Below are positions 34,492 through 42,310 of a stretch of DNA of 64,000 bases, in pieces. Under the pieces are notes generated by a model, which did no database searches, was not told the DNA's origin, and saw only the letters and a program-made list of their open reading frames with translations. The stretch spans positions 182,244 through 246,243 of the forward strand of contig NZ_RCTF01000006.1 in assembly GCF_003667445.1 (NCBI RefSeq), given 5' to 3'. Source of the stretch: Xanthobacter tagetidis. GTDB taxonomy: Bacteria; Pseudomonadota; Alphaproteobacteria; Rhizobiales; Xanthobacteraceae. The position numbers and the translations under genes were made by a program. Each line of letters opens with the position of its first letter. The stretch's first letter is position 1.

Positions 34492-35433
34492 TCAGCCCTC
34501 CGAGAGCGGGTGCAGGTCGCGCACCATGTCCTTGAGGCGGTCGTCGAGCACATGGGTGTAGATCTGCGTGGTCGCCACGTCCGCATGGCCGAGCAGGGTC
34601 TGCACCACCCGAAGGTCGGCCCCGTGCGCCAGAAGGTGGCTGGCGAAGGCGTGGCGCAGCACGTGGGGCGAGAGCTTGGCGGGCGCGACGCCCGCCGCCA
34701 CGGCGAGGTCCTTCAGGTCGCGCCCCGCCTGCTGGCGCGTCACATGGCCGCTTTCCGAGCTGGAGGGAAACAGCCAGCGCGCGGCGTCGAGCCCGGCCGC
34801 GCGGCGCGCCTCCAGATAGGCCGCCGTGGCCGCCTTCGCGGGGCCGCTCAGCGGCACGAGGCGCTCCTTGCCGCCCTTGCCGGCGACGATGATCGCGTCC
34901 GCCTGCGCCCGCGCCGCCGTGGCGGGCAGCGCCACCAGCTCGGACACGCGCAGGCCGGTGGCATAGAGCAGCTCCACCATGGCCGCGACCCGCAGGCGAC
35001 GCAGCGCCTCGGCCGACGGCTTCGCGCCGGGTGCGGGCCCCGGCGCCGCGGCGCGGCGGTGCGCGGTCTCGATCAGCCGCGTCACCTCGTCCAGCGTCAG
35101 CACCTTCGGCAGGGCGCGCCCGCGCTTCGGACCTTCCAGCACGGCGGCAGGGTCGTCGCCGCGATGGCCCTCGGCGAACAGGAAGCGGTAGAACTGGCGC
35201 ACCGCCGACAGCCGCCGCGCCACCGTGGTGGCGGCGAAGCCCCGGTCGGAGAGGTCGGCGAGGAAGGCGCGGATGTCCGCCGTTCCGGCATCGGCGAGGC
35301 CGGCGCCGCGCGCCTTCAGGAACGTCGCAAAATCGTCCAGGTCGCGGCGATAGGCCTCAAGCGTGTTGGCGCTCGCGCCGCGCTCCACCGCCTGCATGTC
35401 CAGGAACAGTGCGAGCGGGCCTTGGGCGCTCAT
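34492..35433 (-). CDS. xerD: Site-specific tyrosine recombinase XerD
   Basis: This 313-residue recombinase resolves chromosome dimers at dif with XerC. The N-terminal SAM-like domain covers residues about 1-95 and the catalytic domain the rest. The full catalytic set is visible: R162 (ATGLRVSEL), K186, H257 and R260 (SPHVLRHAFASHLL), H283 (LLGHADVATTQIYTHV) and nucleophile Y292. Its ATG overlaps the stop of a 47-codon gene (ATGA). I assign XerD over XerC from the overall sequence character and the aroK neighbourhood; the other paralogue is not in the window. Confidence 0.9.
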   Translation of the reverse strand: MSAQGPLALFLDMQAVERGASANTLEAYRRDLDDFATFLKARGAGLADAGTADIRAFLADLSDRGFAATTVARRLSAVRQFYRFLFAEGHRGDDPAAVLEGPKRGRALPKVLTLDEVTRLIETAHRRAAAPGPAPGAKPSAEALRRLRVAAMVELLYATGLRVSELVALPATAARAQADAIIVAGKGGKERLVPLSGPAKAATAAYLEARRAAGLDAARWLFPSSSESGHVTRQQAGRDLKDLAVAAGVAPAKLSPHVLRHAFASHLLAHGADLRVVQTLLGHADVATTQIYTHVLDDRLKDMVRDLHPLSEG

Positions 35434-35573
35434 CGCTCGATGCGCTCCGGCTGTACCGTGAGCGTGATCTCGCGCTCCTGCGGCTCCACCCAGTTGGCGA
35501 GCGCCCACAGGGCGGCGTAGCCCGCGCCGAACAGCAGGGCCAGGACCACGATGATGCGGATCAAGGTGGGCAT
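35430..35573 (-). CDS. 47-residue single-span membrane protein
   Basis: The frame starts at the ATG at 35573 with GGGAG seven bases upstream and encodes one membrane helix (IRIIVVLALLFGAGYAALWA) followed by a charged tail (EPQEREITLTVQPERIER). Its TGA overlaps the xerD ATG, which strongly suggests it is translated. The helix-plus-PxEREIT-tail layout resembles small unnamed proteins found next to xerD and aroK in other rhizobia, from memory. Function unknown. Confidence 0.7.
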   Translation of the reverse strand: MPTLIRIIVVLALLFGAGYAALWALANWVEPQEREITLTVQPERIER

Positions 35574-35730
35574 CCGCCGTCTCCCTCGTGCGCCGAATCA
35601 CGGCAGGCCACCGCGCACCGGCAAGGGGTGCCACGTGCCGGCCCGGCGTTCAACCTCATTGCCGGCTCGGCGAACCGGTGATAGGGCCAACCCAAGCGGC
35701 ACGCAAAGAGAACCGTGGCCGGAGGCGTCT

Positions 35731-36339
35731 GTGACCCACGACGAAGAGCACGCGCGCGGCCCGCTGCCGCCGGAAGACCTCGCCCGCAGGCTCGCGGGCC
35801 GCTCCATCGTGCTGGTGGGCATGCCGGGCGCGGGCAAGTCCTCCGTGGGACGCCGGCTTTCCAAGCGCCTCGGCCTGCCGTTCGTGGACGCGGACGAAGA
35901 GATCGAGAAGGCGGCGGGGATGAGCATTCCCGACATCTTCGCCCAGCGCGGCGAGGCCGAGTTCCGCGAGGGCGAGAAGCGCGTGGTGGCGCGCCTGCTC
36001 CAGTCCGGGCCGCTGGTGCTCGCCACCGGCGGCGGCGCCTTCATGAATGCCGAGACGCGGGCGGCGGTCGCCGCGCGCGGCGTCTCGGTGTGGCTGCGCG
36101 CCGACCTTGCGACGCTGCTGAAGCGCGTGAAGAAGCGCACCGACCGCCCCCTGCTCGCCCAGGGCGATCCCGCCGAGCGGCTCCAGGCGCTGCTGGCCCA
36201 GCGCGGGGACACCTATGCCCTCGCCGACCTCGTGGTGGACAGCCGCGACGTGATGCACGACACGGTGGTGGAAGAGGTGGTGGAGGCCGTCGCGCGGCAT
36301 CTCGACCGCCACCCGCCCGCCACCGCTCCGGATTGCTGA
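35731..36339 (+). CDS. aroK: Shikimate kinase
   Basis: This 202-residue enzyme phosphorylates shikimate at the 3-hydroxyl in the aromatic amino acid pathway. The Walker A motif is GMPGAGKSS (residues 30-38), followed by DADEEIEKAAGMSIPDIF with the substrate-binding aspartate, FREGEKR and the GGGAF loop. The GTG at 35731 follows GGAGG at good spacing. aroB starts 12 bases after the stop, so the two shikimate genes are an operon. The N-terminus is about 20 residues longer than in E. coli AroK. Confidence 0.96.
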   Translation: MTHDEEHARGPLPPEDLARRLAGRSIVLVGMPGAGKSSVGRRLSKRLGLPFVDADEEIEKAAGMSIPDIFAQRGEAEFREGEKRVVARLLQSGPLVLATGGGAFMNAETRAAVAARGVSVWLRADLATLLKRVKKRTDRPLLAQGDPAERLQALLAQRGDTYALADLVVDSRDVMHDTVVEEVVEAVARHLDRHPPATAPDC

Positions 36340-36350
36340 AGGCCGACCCC

Positions 36351-37496
36351 ATGCCCGCGACCGCCTCCTCCCCCGTTGCAACCGCCGCCGAGGCGCCGCG
36401 CCGCACGGTGCATGTGGACGTCGCCGGGCGGCCCTACGACATCCATATCGGCCCCGGCCTGCTCCAGGAGGCAGGCGCGCGCATCGCGGCGCTGCGGCCG
36501 GGCGCGCGGGTCGCCATCGTCACCGACGCCAATGTCGCCGCGGTGCATCTCGCCGCGGTGGAGGCTTCGCTCGCCGCCACCGGCATCGAGCATGTCGCCG
36601 TGGTGGTGGAGCCGGGCGAGAAGACCAAGGGCTACAAGGGCCTGGAGCAGGTGGTCGAGGCGCTGATCGGCGCCCGCATCGAGCGGCGCGACCTGGTACT
36701 GGCGCTCGGCGGCGGCGTGGTGGGCGACCTCACGGGCTTCGCCGCCGCGGTGCTGCGGCGCGGCGTCGACGTGGTGCAGGCGCCGACCACCCTGCTCTCC
36801 CAGGTGGATTCCTCGGTCGGCGGCAAGACCGGCATCAATTCGCCCCAGGGCAAGAACCTCGTCGGCGCCTTCCACCAGCCGGTGCTGGTGCTGGCCGACA
36901 CCGCCGCCCTCGACACGCTGCCCGTGCGCGAGGTGAAGGCGGGCTATGCGGAGGTGGTGAAATACGGCCTGCTGGGCGACGCCGCCTTCTTCGACACGCT
37001 GGAAAAGGACTGGCGCGGCGTGATCGAAGGCGGGCCGGAGCGCATCTTCGCCGTGGCCAAGAGCTGCGAGGCCAAGGCCGCCATCGTCGCCCGCGACGAG
37101 AAGGAGACCGGCGACCGGGCGCTGCTCAATCTCGGCCACACCTTCGGCCATGCGCTGGAGGCGGGGGCGGGCTTCTCCGATCGGCTGCTGCACGGCGAGG
37201 CGGTGGCGATCGGCATGGCGCTCGCCTTCGCCTTCTCGCGCCGGCTCGGCCTGTGCCCCGGCCAGGACGTGACGCGGGTGGAGCGGCACCTTCAGGCGGT
37301 GGGCCTGCCCACCCGCATCGCCGACGTGCCGGGCGACCTGCCGGACACGGACGGCCTGATGCGCCTCATCGCCCAGGACAAGAAGGTGAGCCGCGGCGCG
37401 CTCACCTTCATCCTGGTGAGCGGCATCGGCGAAGCCTTCGTGGCCAAGGACGTGGACGGTGCCGAAGTTCGGGCGTTCCTGGACGAGGTGCGGTGA
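36351..37496 (+). CDS. aroB: 3-dehydroquinate synthase
   Basis: This 381-residue enzyme converts DAHP to 3-dehydroquinate using NAD and zinc. The NAD-binding GGGVVGDLTGFAAA, the QAPTTLLSQVDSSVGGKTGI segment in part, and the zinc ligands in NLGHTFGHALE and LLHGEAVAIGM are visible. It directly follows aroK, the usual order in alphaproteobacteria. The start is the ATG at 36351, 12 bases after the aroK stop. Confidence 0.97.
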   Translation: MPATASSPVATAAEAPRRTVHVDVAGRPYDIHIGPGLLQEAGARIAALRPGARVAIVTDANVAAVHLAAVEASLAATGIEHVAVVVEPGEKTKGYKGLEQVVEALIGARIERRDLVLALGGGVVGDLTGFAAAVLRRGVDVVQAPTTLLSQVDSSVGGKTGINSPQGKNLVGAFHQPVLVLADTAALDTLPVREVKAGYAEVVKYGLLGDAAFFDTLEKDWRGVIEGGPERIFAVAKSCEAKAAIVARDEKETGDRALLNLGHTFGHALEAGAGFSDRLLHGEAVAIGMALAFAFSRRLGLCPGQDVTRVERHLQAVGLPTRIADVPGDLPDTDGLMRLIAQDKKVSRGALTFILVSGIGEAFVAKDVDGAEVRAFLDEVR

Positions 37497-37588
37497 GGGG
37501 GACGAACCGCGTCCTGCTACGCTGCCCTCCCGCGTGCGGTCGGGGTGAGGAGGTGGGGGTCTCGCGCCATCGCCGTCTCTCGCCCGTC

Positions 37589-37670
37589 GCCCTCCGGCTT
37601 GACCGGAGGGCCCACGGCCCAAGCCGCATTTCCAGCCGCGAGGATGGATGCTCCGGTCAAGCCGGAGCAT
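37589..37670. repeat. Extragenic paired-hairpin element, copy 1
   Basis: Two hairpins face each other. The first has stem GCCCTCCGG/CCGGAGGGC with loop CTTGA (37589-37611); the second has stem ATGCTCCGG/CCGGAGCAT with loop TCAAG (37648-37670). Their cores are reverse complements, so the whole unit is a nested inverted repeat, and GACGG follows. A related unit lies at 56549-56651. Bases 37497-37588 and 37671-37778 of this intergenic region show no gene. Confidence 0.7.
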
Positions 37671-37778
37671 GACGGCCCGAAGCGACTGAGGTCGCCCCCC
37701 GCCGGAACGCCCCCTTCCCTTCTCCTCGCCCCAAGGGGGGGGTGCCACCCCATGTCGCCTTCCGCTCGAACCGGCAGC

Positions 37779-37807
37779 AAAAAGGCCGCCCGGCGACCCG
37801 GACGGCC
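37779..37807 (-). terminator. Rho-independent terminator of the polyamine-binding protein gene
   Basis: On the minus strand, GGCCGTCCGG and CCGGGCGGCC form a 10-base-pair stem (one G-U pair) around GTCG and are followed by TTTTT. It lies 61 bases after the stop at 37869. Convergent aroB transcription could also be affected. Confidence 0.85.
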
Positions 37808-37868
37808 CTGATGTCTGGCGCCGTCTCGGTGGCGTAGCCGCCGCCCGAGACCGGCTAACTCGCCCGGC

Positions 37869-38975
37869 CTACTTGCCGCGCTTGAAGGTGTTCCAGGTCT
37901 TGGTGATGACCCGCTGCACCGCCGGCTCGTTGGTGGTGACGATGAACAGACGGTCCATCACCTCCTTGTTGGGATAGATCGATGGGTTGTCCAGGATCGC
38001 CTTGTCGATGAACTTCTGCGATTCCAGGTTGCCATTGGCGTAGGAGATGTAGTTCGAGTTCTTCGCCGCCACCTCGGGACGCATCATGTAGTTGATGAAG
38101 ACGAGCGCATTGTCGACATTCTTCGCGTCCTTCGGGATAGCGAAGTTGTCGAACCACATGAGCGCGCCCTCCTTCGGGATCACGTACTCGATAGCGACCA
38201 GCTTCTTCTTGGTCTTCTCCGCGGCTTCCTTGGCGCGCGTGCGGGCCTGGAACACGTCGCCGGACCAGCCCACCGCCAGACAGATGTCGCCGCGCGCGAG
38301 CGCGTTGATGTAGCCCGAGCTGTCAAACTTCTTGATGAACGGGCGGACCTTCATCAGCAGCTCGCCGGCCTTGGCGATGTCCTCCGGGTTCTTGGAATCC
38401 GGCTCGAGGCCGAGATACTTCATGGCGGAAGGGATGACCTCCTCCGGGCCGTCCAGCATGTAGACGCCGCAATCCTTCAGCTTGGAGAGGATCTCCGGCT
38501 TGAAGACGATGTCCCAGGTATTCATGGGAATGTCGCCGAGCCGCTCCTTCACCTTGTCGACATTGTAGCCGATGCCGGTGGTGCCCCACATGTAGTTCAC
38601 GGCGTGGGCGTTGCCGGGATCGTAGACCGCGAGGCGCTTGGTGATCTCGGGCCAGGCATATTGCAGGTTCGGGATCTTCGCCTTGTCGAGCGGCACGAAG
38701 ATGCCGGCCTTGATCTGGCGCTGCAGGAAAGAGCCCGAGGGGACCACCACGTCGTAGCCGGTCTTGCCGGCGAGCAGCTTGGTCTCCAGCACCTCGTTGC
38801 TGTCGAACACGTCGTAGCGGACCTTGATGCCGGTCTCCTTCGTGAAGTCCTCCAGCACGCTCTCGTCGATATAGTCCGACCAGTTGAAGACATTCAGCGT
38901 CTTCTGCTGGGCCAAGGCAGGCCCGGCGAAGGCGAGCGGGGCACCGATCAGTGCCGCGGCGATCAGGCGACGCAT
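37869..38975 (-). CDS. Periplasmic polyamine-binding protein (PotF/SpuD type)
   Basis: This 368-residue receptor has a signal peptide (residues 1-23, ending ALAQQ) and the family 1 polyamine-binding fold. Signatures are LNVFNWSDYIDESVLEDF at the mature N-terminus, YDVVVPSGSFLQRQI, WGTTGIGYN and PKEGALMWFDNFAIPKDA, which bind putrescine or spermidine. The ATG at 38975 follows AGGAG. It is downstream of a glutamine synthetase-like gene of the putrescine pathway on the same strand; no PotGHI transporter genes are in the window after it. A strong terminator follows. Confidence 0.92.
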   Translation of the reverse strand: MRRLIAAALIGAPLAFAGPALAQQKTLNVFNWSDYIDESVLEDFTKETGIKVRYDVFDSNEVLETKLLAGKTGYDVVVPSGSFLQRQIKAGIFVPLDKAKIPNLQYAWPEITKRLAVYDPGNAHAVNYMWGTTGIGYNVDKVKERLGDIPMNTWDIVFKPEILSKLKDCGVYMLDGPEEVIPSAMKYLGLEPDSKNPEDIAKAGELLMKVRPFIKKFDSSGYINALARGDICLAVGWSGDVFQARTRAKEAAEKTKKKLVAIEYVIPKEGALMWFDNFAIPKDAKNVDNALVFINYMMRPEVAAKNSNYISYANGNLESQKFIDKAILDNPSIYPNKEVMDRLFIVTTNEPAVQRVITKTWNTFKRGK

Positions 38976-39076
38976 CCAGCTTCTCCTCTTGCAAGGTGCG
39001 GCCGACTTTCTGCGGAACGGCCTTGTACCGGCAAGCCTATGGCCGGGCGGATGGGCGCTCAACAGAAAAACAGACC

Positions 39077-40474
39077 TCACAGATAGGTGTCGTACTCCAG
39101 CGGAAGGATGACGCGAGAGAAAGCGGCGAGTTCCTCGGCCTTCATCACCCCGTAGACGCGGCGGTATTCCTCGCCGAATGCCTTCGCGATGAACGGCGAG
39201 GAAGAAAAACGCGCCACCGCCTCGGCCATGGAGGGCGAGAGCGAGGGCGCCTCGTTCTCGTAGCCGTTGCCCACCAGAGGCGCCGGCGGCTCGATGCCGG
39301 CCTCCAGCCCCTCCAGCATGCCGGCGAGGATGGCGGCGAGCACGAGGTGCGGATGGGCCTCCGCCCCGGCGATGCGGTGCTCCAGGCGCCGCGCCTTGGG
39401 CGGGCCGTTGGGCACCCGCACCGCGACCGAGCGGTTGTCGAAGCCCCAGGTGATGGAGGTGGGCGCATAGCTGCCGGGCACCAGCCGGCGATAGCCGTTG
39501 AAGCTCGGCACGAAGAACAGCGTCGCGTCGGCCATGGTGGAGAGCAGACCCGCCGCGGCGTGGCGCAGCGCCCGGTCGCCCTCCCCGCTTGGCCGGGCGA
39601 ACAGGTTGTCGCCCGCCTGGTCCATCAGGCTCACATGGACATGCATGCCGTTGCCGGCGAAGTCCACCAGCGGCTTGGCCATGAAGGTGGCGCGCAGCCC
39701 GTGGCGCCGCGCCACGCCGTCGATCAGGCGCCGCAGCAGGATGGCGTCGTCCGCCGCCCCCAGCGCGTCCACGCGGTGGTAGAGATTGACCTCGAACTGG
39801 CCCGGCGCGGCCTCCGAGATCACCGTGTCGGCGGGCAGGCCCTGGAGCGAGCAGGCCGAGCGCATGTCGTGCAGCACCCCGGCGAAGGCGTCGAGGTCCG
39901 ACATGGAATACATGTTCTGACGCGCCTGCCCGGTGATGGGGAACACCGGCTCGGGCATGGCGCCGGGCGCTGCATCGCCCTTCAGCAGGTAGAATTCCAG
40001 CTCGAAGGCGACGCAGGGGAAGAGCCCGCGCGCGGCGAAGCGGTCGACGATGGCGGCGAGCTGCTGGCGCGGGTCGAGCAGCCACGGCTTGCCGCGCGCC
40101 GTGCCGTCCGGCTCGTGCATGGTGAGGAGCACCTGCGCGGTCGGGCGCGGCGACCAGGGAACCGGGCGCAGCGTCCCCGGAACCGGCCAGCACAGGCCGT
40201 CCTTGTCGCCGGTCTCCAGGTGGATCTCGGTCGCCTCCACCTCGCAGCCCCACACGTCGAGGCCGAAGATGGAGAGCGGAATGGCGACGCCGTCGCTCCA
40301 GATCTTGCCCATGGCCGGGCCGGGAATCCACTTGCCGCGCAGCACCCCGGAGGTATCGGGCAGCAGGACTTCCACCACCTCCGGCGCGCCGAAGGCACTC
40401 ACATAGGCCGCGATCTCATCCTCCGCCGCGGGGGCGGCGTCACTGGCGAGGCGGCCGGAAACGGAAACCGGCAT
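39077..40474 (-). CDS. Glutamine synthetase family protein, probable gamma-glutamylputrescine synthetase
   Basis: This 465-residue enzyme has the glutamine synthetase fold: the N-terminal beta-grasp part (LLPDTSGVLRGKWIPG), the glutamate/metal residues in FELEFYL, GQFEVNL and GNGMHVHVSL, and the C-terminal RPHPHLVLAAILAG-like region. The sequence departs from GlnA at the adenylylation site. PuuA-type enzymes ligate glutamate to putrescine. The neighbouring polyamine-binding protein supports that role. The ATG at 40474 is preceded by GGAG. Ethanolamine or other amine acceptors remain possible. Confidence 0.85.
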   Translation of the reverse strand: MPVSVSGRLASDAAPAAEDEIAAYVSAFGAPEVVEVLLPDTSGVLRGKWIPGPAMGKIWSDGVAIPLSIFGLDVWGCEVEATEIHLETGDKDGLCWPVPGTLRPVPWSPRPTAQVLLTMHEPDGTARGKPWLLDPRQQLAAIVDRFAARGLFPCVAFELEFYLLKGDAAPGAMPEPVFPITGQARQNMYSMSDLDAFAGVLHDMRSACSLQGLPADTVISEAAPGQFEVNLYHRVDALGAADDAILLRRLIDGVARRHGLRATFMAKPLVDFAGNGMHVHVSLMDQAGDNLFARPSGEGDRALRHAAAGLLSTMADATLFFVPSFNGYRRLVPGSYAPTSITWGFDNRSVAVRVPNGPPKARRLEHRIAGAEAHPHLVLAAILAGMLEGLEAGIEPPAPLVGNGYENEAPSLSPSMAEAVARFSSSPFIAKAFGEEYRRVYGVMKAEELAAFSRVILPLEYDTYL

Positions 40475-40630
40475 GATGCTCCATTCTCGGTGCGCCGCCG
40501 CAGGGCCTTCCGGCCGAAGGCTGTCGCGCACGCCTCATCCAAGCGCGGCCGGTTGAAACCTTCAAGCGGGACGCATCAAGGATGGCGGGAATTTTTTCGG
40601 CCTGCCCGCGCACCGGGCGCGGGCCGCCGC

Positions 40631-40972
40631 TCAGCCCTGGTCCACCACGAAGCCGGCCTGGCGCCAGCCGATGATGCCGCCGCGCATGTGCTCCTCATAG
40701 GGAAGGCCCACGCTCTGGGCGATGGCCGCGGCGCGCTGCGAGCGCTGCCCGGAGCGGCAGGAGAAGACGAGGCGCCGGCCCTCGGGGTCGGGCAGCGCGG
40801 CGGGATCGAACGCGCTCAGCGGCATGATGGCGGCGCCGGGGATGCGCTCGGCCTGGATCTCGTTGGGCTCGCGCACGTCGACCAGGAGGATGGTGCCGTC
40901 CTCCAGGCCCGCGCGGACCTCCTCGGGCGAAAGATGGGTGATGCGCCCGCCGAAGGGATTGGGTTCACTCAT
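40631..40972 (-). CDS. Single-domain rhodanese-like protein
   Basis: This 113-residue protein is one rhodanese domain. The active-site loop is LVFSCRSGQRSQRAA with nucleophile C72; VDVREPNEIQAERIPGA is the preceding conserved motif. Such proteins transfer sulfane sulfur from thiosulfate or persulfides. The six-residue loop after the cysteine (CRSGQRS) is the typical sulfurtransferase length rather than the seven-residue loop of Cdc25-like phosphatases. It has no secretion signal, so it acts in the cytoplasm. Confidence 0.9.
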   Translation of the reverse strand: MSEPNPFGGRITHLSPEEVRAGLEDGTILLVDVREPNEIQAERIPGAAIMPLSAFDPAALPDPEGRRLVFSCRSGQRSQRAAAIAQSVGLPYEEHMRGGIIGWRQAGFVVDQG

Positions 40973-41033
40973 TACAGGGTGTCCTGATGGTTCGGTTCAG
41001 GATGCACGCTCTGCTGCGCCGCGGCAAGCCGGC

Positions 41034-42236
41034 TCACAGGGCGACGAACCCTGCCAGCGCAGCCCCCGCCACCACCGCGAAGGCGGGCACGCGCCAGACC
41101 ACCAGAGCCAGGAAGGCCAGCAGCGCCACCACCGCGGTAGCGGGCGAGGTCACGCCCTCCGGCAGCACCGGGCTCCACAGCGCCGCCCCGAGCAGTCCCA
41201 CCACCGCGGCGTTGACGCCGGCGAGGATGCGGCGCGCCGGGACGATGCCGCGCAGCTGCGCCCAGAACGGCAGCGCGCCCACCACCAGCAGCGCCGAAGG
41301 CAGGAAGATGGCGCCGAGCGCCAGCAGGCCGCCGGCGATCCCCGAGGGCGGGCGCTCGGCCACCGCCCCGAGGAAGCCGGCGAAGGTGAAGAGCGGCCCC
41401 GGCACCGCCTGCGCCGCGCCGTAGCCGGCGAGAAACGCCTCGCGCGACACCAGTCCCGTCGCCACCGTCTCGGCATCGAGCAGCGGCAGCACCACGTGGC
41501 CGCCGCCGAACACCAGGGCGCCGGCGCGGTAGAAGGCGTCGACGAGGCGCACCGCGCCGTCGCCGCCCGCCGCCAGAAGCGGAAGAAGCGCCAGCAGGAC
41601 GAAAAACAGCGCCAGCGCGCCGAGCGCGAGGCCACGCGGCACGGCGAGGAGCGCAAGCTCGGTCTCCTCCCGCGGCACCTGAGGCTGGAGAAACAGCGCG
41701 CCGGCGAGCGCGCCGAAGGCGATCGCGCCAAGCTGACCGGCGATGCCGCCGAGGCCGATGGCGATGGCGGCGCCGGCAAGGGCGATGGTCTGGGTGCGCC
41801 GTTCGGGGCACAGGCTCGCGGCCATCCCCAGCACGGCCTGGGCGACCACCGCGGCGGCCGCCGCCTTCAGCCCGGCGAGCCACCCGCCCGCAAGGTCCGA
41901 TCCCAGCATGCCGAAGCCGAGCCCGAACGCCACCATGGCCACCGCCGAGGGCAGGGTGAAGCCGAGGAAGGCGGCCAGAAGGCCGGGCAGTCCGGCGCGC
42001 ATGAGGCCGACGCCCATGCCCACCTGGCTCGACGCCGGGCCGGGCAGGAACTGGCACAGCGCCACGAGGTCTGCATAGGCATGGTCGGAGAGCCAGCGGC
42101 GCCGGTGCACCAGCTCCTCGCGGAAATAGCCGAGATGGGCGATCGGCCCGCCGAAGGAGGTGAAGCCGAGCCTCAGGAACACGGCGAACACCTCGCCCGC
42201 CCCGCCCTGCGCGCCTTGATCGTGCCGTCGCGCCAT
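41034..42236 (-). CDS. chrA: Chromate transporter (two-domain CHR family)
   Basis: This 400-residue membrane protein has two homologous CHR domains with about ten to twelve spans. The first domain carries FTSFGGPIAHLGYFREELV and LCQFLPGPASSQVGMGVG, and the second GALVFGGGHVVLPLL and AAQAVPGPLFTFAGFLGA. These are the paired signature motifs of ChrA, which exports chromate by proton antiport. No chrB regulator is adjacent, so the physiological role may be another oxyanion. The start at 42236 is chosen for fit with family length; an ATG further upstream at 42275 is also open. Confidence 0.92.
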   Translation of the reverse strand: MARRHDQGAQGGAGEVFAVFLRLGFTSFGGPIAHLGYFREELVHRRRWLSDHAYADLVALCQFLPGPASSQVGMGVGLMRAGLPGLLAAFLGFTLPSAVAMVAFGLGFGMLGSDLAGGWLAGLKAAAAAVVAQAVLGMAASLCPERRTQTIALAGAAIAIGLGGIAGQLGAIAFGALAGALFLQPQVPREETELALLAVPRGLALGALALFFVLLALLPLLAAGGDGAVRLVDAFYRAGALVFGGGHVVLPLLDAETVATGLVSREAFLAGYGAAQAVPGPLFTFAGFLGAVAERPPSGIAGGLLALGAIFLPSALLVVGALPFWAQLRGIVPARRILAGVNAAVVGLLGAALWSPVLPEGVTSPATAVVALLAFLALVVWRVPAFAVVAGAALAGFVAL

Positions 42237-42310
42237 CACGTCGCCCCACCACCGAAGGCCGACCCTATGGCACATTCCGGACGGATGCGCAGCGGCGGCG
42301 CAACCGCTTC

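Noticed and set aside
38976..40331. Upstream extension of the polyamine-binding protein frame on the minus strand
   Set aside because: The extension lies in a shadow frame of the glutamine synthetase gene; the real start at 38975 has a signal peptide and an AGGAG site.
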